NCBI RefSeq assembly: GCF_003173355.1
Contig: NZ_QGMY01000017.1
Location: 1-64,000 of the forward strand
Reading direction: 5' to 3'
Length of the DNA: 64,000 nt
Source of the DNA: Methanospirillum lacunae
Lineage (GTDB): Archaea; Halobacteriota; Methanomicrobia; Methanomicrobiales; Methanospirillaceae
Shown here: piece by piece, positions 27,501-35,644 of the stretch
How the letters are laid out: each line of letters starts with the position of its first letter
Position numbering within the stretch: the first letter of the stretch is position 1
Made by a program: the position numbers and the translations under genes
The notes under the pieces: model-generated
Told to the model about the DNA's origin: nothing
Seen by the model: only the letters and a program-made list of their open reading frames with translations
The model's database searches: none

Positions 27501-27573
27501 TGGGCCTGATGCGATTCGAACGCATGACCGCCCGGTTATGAGCCGGGCGCTCTAACCACTAAGCTACAGGCCC
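27501..27573 (-). tRNA. tRNA with CAU anticodon (Ile2 or elongator Met)
   Basis: The minus strand reads acceptor GGGCCTG paired with CAGGCCC, discriminator A. The anticodon arm is CCCGG-CTCATAA-CCGGG and the T arm is ATGCG-TTCGAAT-CGCAT. The acceptor stem differs at a single base pair from that of tRNA-Ile(GAU) at 15531, and the anticodon stem is identical. That suggests tRNA-Ile2, whose C34 is modified to agmatidine, rather than elongator tRNA-Met. The identity is inferred. Confidence 0.9.
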
Positions 27574-27584
27574 AAAAAGAATAA

Positions 27585-27657
27585 CGCCGCCAACAGGACT
27601 CGAACCTGTGACATACTGGTTAACAGCCAGTCACTCTACCAACTGAGTTATGGCGGC
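27585..27657 (-). tRNA. tRNA-Asn (anticodon GUU)
   Basis: Acceptor GCCGCCA pairs with TGGCGGC, discriminator G. The anticodon arm ACTGG-CTGTTAA-CCAGT gives GUU; the T arm is ACAGG-TTCGAGT-CCTGT. It is 11 bases upstream of the CAU tRNA on the same strand, so both probably come from one precursor. Confidence 0.96.
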
Positions 27658-27716
27658 TCAGAGGTGCTCTATAATGTAGGATCAATTTCCATATAAATTT
27701 TATGAAATCGTTTTGG

Positions 27717-28028
27717 TCACGTTTTCTGAATGGATGATCTCATTCCGTTCAATAAAACGATTATTTCTTCAATATCAGTGTCCAAACTCGTGAACAACTC
27801 ATCAGCCTTTTCGGTAGCCACAGCACCGGTAGGAGAGGCGCGGATATATCCAAGCCCTTCCATAACACGGAGCGAGTACCGAATCCGATGCTGAGGGACG
27901 TTCATGACTTCAGACAATTTGATGATGCCTATCGGCTGATGCTGCGCTACAATAGACAGAACTTCAAGGTGTCTGCCGATTAATTCAATGTCCCCTTTTA
28001 TTTTCTTTAACATGGGCAGTTCACTCAA
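27717..28028 (-). CDS. Small winged-helix DNA-binding protein
   Basis: A 103-residue protein with a winged-helix pattern: HLEVLSIVAQHQPIGIIKLSEVMNVPQHRIRYSLRVMEGLGYIRASPTGAVATEKA, in which KLSEVMNVPQHRIRYSLRVME is helix-turn-helix and the following GYIRASPTG is the wing. The C-terminal helix (IEEIIVLLNGMRSSI) may dimerise. It overlaps the membrane-protein gene upstream by 4 bases, forming a two-gene unit. Probable transcriptional regulator; target unknown. Confidence 0.75.
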   Translation of the reverse strand: MSELPMLKKIKGDIELIGRHLEVLSIVAQHQPIGIIKLSEVMNVPQHRIRYSLRVMEGLGYIRASPTGAVATEKADELFTSLDTDIEEIIVLLNGMRSSIQKT

Positions 28029-28252
28029 GCATTCTTATCAAGCCATTCTTTTGTCTTCAGATACTGCCTTCTGAAAATTATCGTAAGAAGTAGTGCGATA
28101 AGAAGAGAAACAACTGAACCTGGAACCCTCCATTGCGACGGGAAGAGAAACAAGGCAATTACCCCGACAGCAAAGAAGAGGATTACTCCATTCAAAATTA
28201 CTGCAATGTGCCAGAATTTCCATTTAAACTGCTCTTTAGCAGACTCGTTCAT
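28025..28252 (-). CDS. Small two-helix membrane protein, unknown function
   Basis: A 75-residue protein with two hydrophobic segments (about 14-36 and 44-60) and charged ends (MNESAKEQFKWKF..., RRQYLKTKEWLDKNA). It is co-translated with the winged-helix gene that follows (4-base overlap). A one-component sensor split into a membrane part and a regulator is conceivable, but there is no direct evidence. Confidence 0.65.
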   Translation of the reverse strand: MNESAKEQFKWKFWHIAVILNGVILFFAVGVIALFLFPSQWRVPGSVVSLLIALLLTIIFRRQYLKTKEWLDKNA

Positions 28253-28311
28253 TATTCATACATCAATTTTATCATAAAAGTACTTGTGGTCTCATCAGCA
28301 ATGTGTAGAGG

Positions 28312-29442
28312 ATGGACTACCTCGATGATCTCATTCTTCGGTCCGGTACATCCGCATACTGTTTGTTTGCCTCATCTGATGACCCAGATATGCGTTACCT
28401 CACCCATTTTGTCACCAACGATCCTGTACCAGTCATAAAAAAAAGAGGGGAGAAACCCATCATGATCCTGCCTATCATGGAGGTTGACCGGGCAGAACGT
28501 GAATCAATCGCGCAAAGTATTACCCGGCAGCAGGCCGGGTTCCAGGAGATAATTGCAACAGAAAAAAATCCCTACAATATCACAGCTGCTCTGATTGAGA
28601 GATGTTCAGGAGGGGCAGTCATCGTTCCCCCTCAGTTTCCTCTTGCCCTGGCCCGGGCACTTGAGAAAAAAATACCGGTTATGCTAGATGACAAATCTAC
28701 AATCTCACAGATGCGATCTCAGAAAAGCAGCGATGAAATCAGCCACATATCAGTTGTGCAAAAAGCGACTGAAGAAGCAATGGAGAACGGAATAAATCTC
28801 ATCAGGGGATCCACAATGCGAAACGGGTTACTCTGGCACGGCGAAAAGCAGCTTACATCAGAACTAATACGGTATACTATTCATTCGGCTCTCCTTTCTC
28901 GCGGATGCGTTGCCAAAGATACCATAGTATCATGTGGAGAAGAGACTGCAATGCCTCATTGTACTGGAGAGGGACAACTCAAGGCCCACCAACCTATCGT
29001 GATTGATCTCTTTCCTAAAAGTGAAACGAGTGGCTATCATGCAGACATGACAAGAACTGTCTCAAAGGGAGAACCTTCAGGTAAGGTTTGTGAATTATAT
29101 AATGCAGTTCGCGATGCAGAGATCCTGGGAGAGAGTCTAATTTTAGCTGGTGTGAGCGGGGCTGAATGTTATCAGAAGGTCAGGGATTATTTCGATGACC
29201 AGGGGTTCAAAACAGATACTGAGGGATTTATTCATAGTCTTGGGCATGGAATCGGCCTGGAGGTACATGAAAAACCAAGCCTTTCACCAGCTGGTGAAGA
29301 GTTGAAAGAGGGACATGTTGTTACTGTAGAGCCAGGTCTCTATTACCGTGGAGTAGGAGGGGTCAGGATTGAGAACATGGGAGTAGTTACAAGAAGCGGT
29401 TTTAATCGGCTAACGAATTTCCCTGTGGAGATGATTCTTTGA
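28312..29442 (+). CDS. pepQ: Xaa-Pro aminopeptidase/dipeptidase (M24 family)
   Basis: A 376-residue metallopeptidase. Residues 1-130 are the creatinase-like N-terminal domain (RYLTHFVTNDPVPVI). The M24 pita-bread domain has five metal ligands: Asp in IVIDLFPKSETSGYHADMTRT (two aspartates), His in HSLGHGIGLEVHEKPSL, and two glutamates in VTVEPGLYYRGVGGVRIENM. It would release X-Pro dipeptides. The leader is very short (TATA-like TCATAAAAG about 36 bases before ATG). The stop shares TTGA with the following methionine aminopeptidase gene. Confidence 0.9.
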   Translation: MDYLDDLILRSGTSAYCLFASSDDPDMRYLTHFVTNDPVPVIKKRGEKPIMILPIMEVDRAERESIAQSITRQQAGFQEIIATEKNPYNITAALIERCSGGAVIVPPQFPLALARALEKKIPVMLDDKSTISQMRSQKSSDEISHISVVQKATEEAMENGINLIRGSTMRNGLLWHGEKQLTSELIRYTIHSALLSRGCVAKDTIVSCGEETAMPHCTGEGQLKAHQPIVIDLFPKSETSGYHADMTRTVSKGEPSGKVCELYNAVRDAEILGESLILAGVSGAECYQKVRDYFDDQGFKTDTEGFIHSLGHGIGLEVHEKPSLSPAGEELKEGHVVTVEPGLYYRGVGGVRIENMGVVTRSGFNRLTNFPVEMIL

Positions 29443-30314
29443 AAGAAGAGGTATTTGAACGATATATACAGGCAGGAAAGGTGGCATCCACCATCCTGCG
29501 AAAGGGAGGAGACCTGATAAGACCCGATGTATCACTTGCACTAACCGCTGCTGAGGTTGAACAGATGGTAATCGATGCAGGTCTTGGAGTGGCATTTCCA
29601 GTGAACATCTCATTGAATGAATCAGCAGCTCATGATACACCTTCACCTGAAGATGACCGGACATTCAAAGCAGGAGATATGGTAAAATTGGATCTGGGTG
29701 TACATCTGGATGGATATATCGCTGACACGGCATTAACTGTCGATCTTGGAGACCAGAACCTACTAGTGGAGGCATCAATTGCTGCGCGTGATGCAGCCAT
29801 TGCTAAAGTCAAACCCGGAGTTACCATTGGTGAACTTGGAACGGCTGTGGCAGCAGAGATCGGTTCACGCGGATACAGACCGATTGCAAATCTTACAGGA
29901 CACGGCCTTGACCAGTTCAGACTTCATATGGGGCCAAATGTCCCTAACGTCGGAGGAATCGGCGGGGCAGTGCTGGAAGAAGGAATGGCAATTGCAATAG
30001 AACCATTTGCTACAACAGGAACGGGTTATGTCAATGACCAGAAACGTGTTGAGATTTTCTCACAGATGGCCTGGAAGCCGGTAAGAATGCCTACATCGCG
30101 GAAGATCCTGAAAGAGATTGAACCATTAAACGGGCTTCCATTCGCAAGAAGACATCTTAAAACACCAAAGCCTGACCTTTCCCTGCTCAGACTTGTCAGA
30201 GAAGGGGTGCTTCACGCATATCCGGTCCTTGCAGATGTTCCTGGATCCTATGTATCTCAAGCTGAACACACCATGATTGTCACCAGTGATGGATGTGTAG
30301 TGACCACCGCATAA
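29439..30314 (+). CDS. map: Methionine aminopeptidase, type II
   Basis: A 291-residue M24 enzyme that removes the initiator methionine. Metal ligands are the two aspartates in VKLDLGVHLDGYIADTALT, His in NLTGHGLDQFRLH, Glu in AIAIEPFATTGTG, and Glu in SQAEHTMIVTSDG. The insert after the fourth ligand and the length match the archaeal/eukaryal type II group. The start is TTG (29439-29441), coupled to the pepQ stop. No other start in frame fits the conserved N-terminus (EVFERYIQAGKVASTIL). Confidence 0.95.
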   Translation: MKEEVFERYIQAGKVASTILRKGGDLIRPDVSLALTAAEVEQMVIDAGLGVAFPVNISLNESAAHDTPSPEDDRTFKAGDMVKLDLGVHLDGYIADTALTVDLGDQNLLVEASIAARDAAIAKVKPGVTIGELGTAVAAEIGSRGYRPIANLTGHGLDQFRLHMGPNVPNVGGIGGAVLEEGMAIAIEPFATTGTGYVNDQKRVEIFSQMAWKPVRMPTSRKILKEIEPLNGLPFARRHLKTPKPDLSLLRLVREGVLHAYPVLADVPGSYVSQAEHTMIVTSDGCVVTTA

Positions 30315-30373
30315 CCCCTGAATAAAAATAACACGTTCATCTGTGATCAGCACTAACGATATGAGTTATTGAC

Positions 30374-31654
30374 ATGGCCCGTGACGAGGAGATCCTGGAC
30401 CTGATCGAACTGCTTCTGGCGGCCGAGATATTTAACCAGAATCAGAATCTGGATATAAACGATCTAACCCCCATTGCACGTGAGGTATATGGCGTTCAGA
30501 GTATGGAAGGAGAACGGGGACCTGTTGTAGTTTCGGAAAGCGCGCTACAGAAGGTTCTTGGTATCCCTGACGCTCATCTGCGACTTGAAAAGCACCCACT
30601 CACGGTGTATGAAGAGTTTGGACACCGACTCAGAATAACAACTCTTCCGGCGGGATTCAACTGGTTTATCAAACACAATGGGGAGAAAAGAATTCGAAAA
30701 AACCCTGTTCTCGCCTGGTATGCGGAAAAAAATAATCTTCTATCAGATATTTCACATAGTGCATCTAGGGATATTAACCCAAGGTTTGAAGATAGCAGAG
30801 TGTCACTGGATCGCAGAATATCCAAGATGCTTGCAGATGATGAAAAATTAAGGGCGGGTCTTGATTTAATCATCATCAGTGCTCCGGAAGAAGTTGAACA
30901 GACGCTGGATGATATCATCTGCACATCTGACCAGGTTCAACGTATTCTCAAGCTGAAGGTTGCATTAGAAAACCTGGAATTTCTCAGGGCCCATCAGGTA
31001 TTTGATATTGGAAAACTACTCTTTATTGGCCCACCGGGAACAGGAAAAACATCACTCGCTTTTGCTCTGACCCGGGTTTTTCACATGCCAATTCTTGAGG
31101 TGAGACTCCCGATGGTTACCTCCCAGTACCTTGGTGAGACATCCAAGAACATCGACCGGATCTTTGAGGTTGCACGCTCTTTATCTCCTTGTATTCTATT
31201 TATCGATGAATTTGACTTCCTCGCAAAAAGTAGGATTGGTGACGATCATGGAGCCATGAAACGGGCTGTAAACGCACTTCTCAAAAACATTGACCGGATC
31301 GGCCTTATCAGAAATAATGTGCTTCTGGTAGGGGCAACCAACCACCCTCAACTTCTGGATGAAGCGGCCTGGCGCCGATTTGATGAAGTTATTCCCTTTG
31401 ATCTTCCAGACCTTGCAACAAGGCAACTTATTCTGGAGCGGCTTCTTCAGGGTTTTTCATCAGGATGCGATGTCAGCGCGGTAGCACGTGAGACTGATGG
31501 ATATTCAGGTGCAGATCTCAAGATGGTTGTCCGTGAAGCAATACTCACCGCACTCATAGATAGCAGAACTCAACTGACTAACGAGGATCTGACAACTGGT
31601 CAGAATCTTATCAAGAACAGGGATGCTAGCAGAAACAAAAACTGTCAGGGATAA
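30374..31654 (+). CDS. AAA-family ATPase
   Basis: A 426-residue protein with a single AAA module. Walker A GPPGTGKTS is at 219-227, Walker B ILFIDEFDF at 274-282, and LLVGATNHPQLLDEAAWRRFDEVIPF covers sensor 1 and the arginine finger. The C-terminal helical lid is GYSGADLKMVVREAIL. The N-terminal 190 residues are a poorly known domain rich in charged helices (EEILDLIELLLAAEIF), probably for substrate recognition. It is not a proteasome-activating nucleotidase, which would have a coiled coil and OB ring. The MBL hydrolase gene starts 5 bases after it. Confidence 0.85.
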   Translation: MARDEEILDLIELLLAAEIFNQNQNLDINDLTPIAREVYGVQSMEGERGPVVVSESALQKVLGIPDAHLRLEKHPLTVYEEFGHRLRITTLPAGFNWFIKHNGEKRIRKNPVLAWYAEKNNLLSDISHSASRDINPRFEDSRVSLDRRISKMLADDEKLRAGLDLIIISAPEEVEQTLDDIICTSDQVQRILKLKVALENLEFLRAHQVFDIGKLLFIGPPGTGKTSLAFALTRVFHMPILEVRLPMVTSQYLGETSKNIDRIFEVARSLSPCILFIDEFDFLAKSRIGDDHGAMKRAVNALLKNIDRIGLIRNNVLLVGATNHPQLLDEAAWRRFDEVIPFDLPDLATRQLILERLLQGFSSGCDVSAVARETDGYSGADLKMVVREAILTALIDSRTQLTNEDLTTGQNLIKNRDASRNKNCQG

Positions 31655-31659
31655 ATCAG

Positions 31660-32382
31660 ATGGAAATAACCCTGCTCGGTACTGGCGATGCAGTAGGCAC
31701 ACCCCATGTTGGGTGTGATTGTACACAATGTACCTATGCAAAAAAGAATGGCATCGAACGACTTCGAACCTCAATTCTAATTAGAAATAATGGCAATACC
31801 ATCCTCATCGATACATCTCCTGATTTGAGAAGACAACTGTTACAGAACGGATCCCCGCGGATAGATGCAGTCATCTGGACCCATGGGCATTATGATCATT
31901 TCATGGGGTTCGGGGAATTTTACCGTGTACAGAGGATTCCACCTGTGTACGCAGCACCAGCCGTGATGAAATATTGTGGGGAAATATACCAGTTCCTCAT
32001 TCATGATAAACATGAAATTCAGGTTTATACCCCCTTCACTCTTTTTGGCCTTGAATTCACACTGGTAGAAGTTACACATCCAAATGTGTATACCTGCGGA
32101 GTTATCTTCTCTGATGGAAAGGTCAGGATAGGTTATACGTCAGATACAAATGAGCACCTCCCCGAAAAGACCCGGGGACTCTTAACCGGGATGGATCTCC
32201 TCTTTATCGACGGCCTCTTTCCTTCATCTTTCAAAAAAGTCGCCAAGCATCTTAACTACGAGGAAGCAGTGGATCTTGCCGGAGAACTCAAGGCCAAGGA
32301 TTTTAGAGTTGTTCATATGAGCCATTACCTCCCATTCAACCTCCCTCATCAGGGCTATGATGGTGAACAATTCATCTTCTAA
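31660..32382 (+). CDS. Metallo-beta-lactamase-fold hydrolase (PhnP-like)
   Basis: A 240-residue protein. The metal motif H-x-H-x-D-H is at 75-80 (WTHGHYDH). Other ligand regions are VEVTHPNVYTCG, IGYTSDTNE and VVHMSHYLPF. The N-terminal CDCTQCTYAKKNG (C19, C21, C24) matches the zinc-binding CxC..C feature of PhnP-type phosphodiesterases (cyclic phosphate or nucleotide substrates). It is probably co-transcribed with the AAA ATPase upstream (5-base gap). Physiological substrate unknown. Confidence 0.85.
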   Translation: MEITLLGTGDAVGTPHVGCDCTQCTYAKKNGIERLRTSILIRNNGNTILIDTSPDLRRQLLQNGSPRIDAVIWTHGHYDHFMGFGEFYRVQRIPPVYAAPAVMKYCGEIYQFLIHDKHEIQVYTPFTLFGLEFTLVEVTHPNVYTCGVIFSDGKVRIGYTSDTNEHLPEKTRGLLTGMDLLFIDGLFPSSFKKVAKHLNYEEAVDLAGELKAKDFRVVHMSHYLPFNLPHQGYDGEQFIF

Positions 32383-32428
32383 AGAGATGGCTGTAAGTTT
32401 ATGAGTTTTGAAGACACACTAATCTGGA

Positions 32429-32704
32429 ATGAATATAACCGTTCTTGAACTGAGTGAAGATAAGGTTAAAATTACCCTGATCGGTCAGGGGCATACGTTC
32501 ATGAACGCCCTCATCAGTGAGATTCAGAAGGATCCAACTGTTGACGTAGCAAACTATGTCATTGAATTCCAATTCTCTGATCCGGTGCTTACCGTCACGA
32601 CTTATGACAAAAAGGATCCGATTGCACCGATTGTCGCTGCATGTAATCGTCTCTCTGCTTCATGTAATGAACTTTTAAAAGACGTAGAAGCAGTAAAAAA
32701 ATAA
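32429..32704 (+). CDS. rpoL: DNA-directed RNA polymerase subunit Rpo11 (RpoL)
   Basis: A 91-residue subunit that pairs with Rpo3 in the polymerase assembly platform. ITLIGQGHTFMNALISEIQKDPTVDVANYVIEFQFSDPVLTV is the alpha-like dimerisation fold of the family. The length is typical. It follows the MBL gene by 46 bases and converges on the aIF2-beta gene. Confidence 0.95.
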   Translation: MNITVLELSEDKVKITLIGQGHTFMNALISEIQKDPTVDVANYVIEFQFSDPVLTVTTYDKKDPIAPIVAACNRLSASCNELLKDVEAVKK

Positions 32705-32719
32705 CCTTATTTTCAGCCA

Positions 32720-33343
32720 TTATGGCTGTTCTGTAAATATAATCGATCCAGATATCTTTGCTATCCTGACTTTTAGTTTCTGACCTGGTTTTGCACCTTT
32801 TACATACACAATATACTTACCGATCTTAGCGACTCCATCTCCACGACGTGAGGTAGACTCGATATTGACTTCAACAATGTTTCCAGGCTCAAGACTACTG
32901 GTTGCCATTTCAGTCTTCGCTTTGCGTTTCCTGACCGGCCGATGACTTCCACAGGCTTCACATTTGATTACCAGAACTCGATCATCCTTGAACAATTTTG
33001 TATCAGGTTTGCCACACTCAGAGCAGATGACATAATCATCAACATAACTCTTGATGAGCGGGCTGAACATTGACTCCTCAAATTTTCCGTTTAATATGAT
33101 CCTGTTCCCATCGATCTTTCCGGCTGTACCAAGTTCGCCTAGGAAGAACTTCATGAGATGATCAGGGTCACGTCGGAGAGCACTGACAATATCGGTGAAA
33201 TTTTCAAGGATGGTCGTTTTGCCCTCGATTGTAATTCGGGGTTCGGGATATGACCAACGCTCACCATCCTCGGAGGGCTCAGTCACCTCCTCGTATGCCT
33301 TATGTAACAGGGCCTCATATGAATCGACCATGGTACCTATCAT
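32720..33343 (-). CDS. Translation initiation factor aIF2 beta subunit with C-terminal TRAM domain
   Basis: A 207-residue protein. Residues 5-140 are the aIF2-beta fold: PEPRITIEGKTTILENF, LMKFFLGELGTAGKIDG, and the zinc ribbon CSECGKPDTKL...IKCEACGSHRPV. Residues about 150-205 are a TRAM domain (VEVNIESTSRRGDGVAKIGKYIVYVKGAKPGQKLKVRI), which binds RNA. The fusion is seen in some methanogens; ordinary aIF2-beta is about 140 residues. Start 33343 has GGGAG 5 bases upstream and is preferred to the ATG at codon 5. Confidence 0.93.
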   Translation of the reverse strand: MIGTMVDSYEALLHKAYEEVTEPSEDGERWSYPEPRITIEGKTTILENFTDIVSALRRDPDHLMKFFLGELGTAGKIDGNRIILNGKFEESMFSPLIKSYVDDYVICSECGKPDTKLFKDDRVLVIKCEACGSHRPVRKRKAKTEMATSSLEPGNIVEVNIESTSRRGDGVAKIGKYIVYVKGAKPGQKLKVRIAKISGSIIFTEQP

Positions 33344-33636
33344 TTCTCCCGGGAACGGGATAAATATGAGGCCTTCACCAAGTACAATTCACGGTTTTTT
33401 TGTGGTGAGACCTTTTTATCTGCAAATCTTACCGAGAATATCAGAAAAAATTAAACATGTTATTATTAGTAGCACCCTAATTAGGAGATTTCCGTGCCAA
33501 TATCACCGTTTATTACTCATGGATACAATTCGATCTTTTTTCCCTCTATTTTTCAGACAGAACAATAGACAACCTATTAGTATCTCCAGTACTCAGATGT
33601 AGGAACCAGCTCAATCCCTACCATAAGAAAGGAGCG
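33344..33636. other. Intergenic region between aIF2-beta and mptA
   Basis: This 293-base AT-rich region holds the divergent promoters of both genes. No structured element or coding frame that I trust is visible; the plus-strand frame at 33195-33602 is a shadow of the aIF2-beta gene running into non-coding sequence. Confidence 0.5.
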
Positions 33637-34614
33637 ATGATCATAACAAAAAATGCAGAGCGGGCCTTTGTCAGGGAACTTCCCGATGTACAATCCACTA
33701 CCCCGGACGTAAGAATTAATCTCACACGGGTGGGAGTTAAAAACGTCAAAAAGATGGTGGAGGTATCCCGTCCAGGAAAGCGCCCGGTCATATTTATATC
33801 AAACTTTGATATCTTTGTTGACCTGCCAGGAAGCCTTAAAGGAGCAAATCTATCACGTAATTTTGAAGTGATTGATGAAGTACTCCAGCAGGCAATTGAA
33901 GGAGAAGTCAAAGAGATCGAAGAACTGTGTAGTATGGTAGCCAGAAAACTTCTCGATAAACATGAGTACGCAGACAGAACAGAAGTCCTCATGCGAAGTG
34001 AGTTCATGGTTGCCGGCGAGACCCCGGTTACACGGACAATATGTCAGGAGGTTGTAAAGGTATTTGCCAGTGCAATAGCCAAGAGAACCTTTAAAGATCC
34101 TATTGTCCGTAAAAGTATCGGGGCTGAAGTTACCGGGATGACTGCCTGTCCCTGTGCCCAGAACATCATGCAGGAACGGGCACGGGAGGTCATGGAAGGG
34201 CTCAATATTGACACTGAAACTATTGAGAAGTTTTTCCATGAGGTCCCAATGGCTACTCACAATCAACGAGGAAGAGGATTCCTTTCTCTTGAGACTGATG
34301 ATGAGAGCCATGTTCCACTCGATAAGATCATCAAGATATTAAAACAGTCAATGAGTACCCCCATCTTCGAACTTCTGAAACGGGGTGACGAGGGGCATGT
34401 GGTTCTTGCTGCACATAAAAACCCACGTTTTGTTGAAGACTGCGTAAGAGAGATGGCTCGTCGTGTTCACGCCGAGTTTGGTGACCTTCCAGGTGACTCG
34501 GTTGTGACAATAGCACAAGACAACGAAGAAAGTATTCATCAACACGATGCATTTGCCGAGCGGCAGGCTACAATTGCAGAGTTATCAGACGAGATCAATG
34601 GAGAAAACTCCTAA
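33637..34614 (+). CDS. mptA: GTP cyclohydrolase MptA (methanopterin biosynthesis)
   Basis: A 325-residue Fe(II)-dependent enzyme that makes the cyclic phosphate of dihydroneopterin, the first step to tetrahydromethanopterin. The family signature is the segment around GAEVTGMTACPCAQNIMQERA, with the metal-binding cysteine and MATHNQRGRG (histidine). The N-terminus DVQSTTPDVRINLTRVGVKNVKK matches the archaeal group related to FolE2. SD-like AAAGGAG lies just before the ATG. It ends two bases from the convergent HEPN-like gene. Confidence 0.95.
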   Translation: MIITKNAERAFVRELPDVQSTTPDVRINLTRVGVKNVKKMVEVSRPGKRPVIFISNFDIFVDLPGSLKGANLSRNFEVIDEVLQQAIEGEVKEIEELCSMVARKLLDKHEYADRTEVLMRSEFMVAGETPVTRTICQEVVKVFASAIAKRTFKDPIVRKSIGAEVTGMTACPCAQNIMQERAREVMEGLNIDTETIEKFFHEVPMATHNQRGRGFLSLETDDESHVPLDKIIKILKQSMSTPIFELLKRGDEGHVVLAAHKNPRFVEDCVREMARRVHAEFGDLPGDSVVTIAQDNEESIHQHDAFAERQATIAELSDEINGENS

Positions 34615-34616
34615 TC

Positions 34617-35141
34617 TCATCCTAAAAGAAAGATTACAACAAAGATACAAACCAGAAGTATTAACCCGGTAGCAAGAATCATTTGTTTTCGGGTAATCAT
34701 ACCCGTCCGGTTAAGTTCATTTCGTATTACTGTGACATAAGCCTCATACCTGGGAAGTGACTCAATAATCTCGTTTAGATCTTCTTTTGTTACTTCATGG
34801 AAATGATGTGAACACTGATTTCGAAAGTTTACAAGCATGAGAAGATCCTGACGGGTCGCCGGATCGATCACATCATAATCTGAAAGACGTTTGAAGATTA
34901 CTTTATTTCGTATCTCTTCTTCTGGACTTGCATATCCCCGATAGTAAACAGTCTCTCTTCCAAGATCAATCAGGCGATTTGCAAGAGCAAATAGCACCAT
35001 CGATAATGCATAAAAATTTCGATGATCCCGATCCTGGCGTGTCTGCTGAAGACTGATACTCTTGGCGTCTCCAAGATACTGATAGATATCTGATATGATT
35101 TTACCCTGTTCTGGAGTGAGACCGTTATCCATATCTCCCAT
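34617..35141 (-). CDS. HEPN-like (HepT/DUF86-type) protein with C-terminal membrane anchor
   Basis: A 174-residue, mostly helical protein. The core R107-N-Q-C-S-H112 (in VNFRNQCSHHFHEVTKED) matches the R-x4-H ribonuclease motif of HEPN domains, with an adjacent HxF where HepT toxins have HxY. A single hydrophobic helix at about 153-173 (MILATGLILLVCIFVVIFLL) ends the protein, so it is tail-anchored with the HEPN-like part in the cytoplasm. No nucleotidyltransferase (MNT) antitoxin gene is adjacent on either side. A role in RNA cleavage or stress is inferred only; a non-catalytic helical bundle is possible. Confidence 0.6.
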   Translation of the reverse strand: MGDMDNGLTPEQGKIISDIYQYLGDAKSISLQQTRQDRDHRNFYALSMVLFALANRLIDLGRETVYYRGYASPEEEIRNKVIFKRLSDYDVIDPATRQDLLMLVNFRNQCSHHFHEVTKEDLNEIIESLPRYEAYVTVIRNELNRTGMITRKQMILATGLILLVCIFVVIFLLG

Positions 35142-35597
35142 GTAGTTGGGCAGGGATCAGGATAAGCAGATCAGTAAACAAAATGTCGATAGTCTAGATC
35201 TCAAATATTCAACCTATCGAAAAAATATGCGGAATATTTTGCCTATTTCAAGCGCCAATCATTATTAATGACTTATATCAGAGAATGGTCCCAAAATGAA
35301 AGGGAAATTTTTAGTTCGAAAAAATTAAACAAATCCAATAATAAATGTATATAAAAATCTGATAAGTATTACACGAATAATTCAGATTGTTAGTGAAGAC
35401 CTTATTTTTCTCTTATTTACTAAAATTAATTCCGAAATCTAATTTTTTATTTTTTAGGATATTTTTCCTCTACAAAAACTATAGAAGATAATAATAGAAT
35501 TTATAAAATTAGTAACACAAATGGCATAATTAATATGGATTATTTTTACCAAAACTAAGGGTTTGGCGCGGTTTCTTTAGAAATTCGGGTTTCAAAT

Positions 35598-35637
35598 GAC
35601 AAATTAGATATATTGAAGTCTCAAATCACCATTTGTC
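35598..35637 (+). promoter_or_regulatory. frh promoter with inverted repeat flanking the TATA box
   Basis: The TATA element TTAGATATATTG is at 35604-35615. GACAAAT at 35598-35604 and ATTTGTC at 35631-35637 form a perfect 7-bp inverted repeat 26 bases apart that brackets the TATA box and the predicted start (near 35635). A second small palindrome, CAAAT-CACC-ATTTG, is at 35622-35635. Either could bind a regulator; the arrangement is seen, the function inferred. Confidence 0.5.
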
Positions 35638-35644
35638 GTACACT

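Noticed and set aside
34617-35141. A classical HepT-MNT toxin-antitoxin module
   Set aside because: No nucleotidyltransferase gene is adjacent and the HxY part of the motif is altered, so only an HEPN-like assignment is made.
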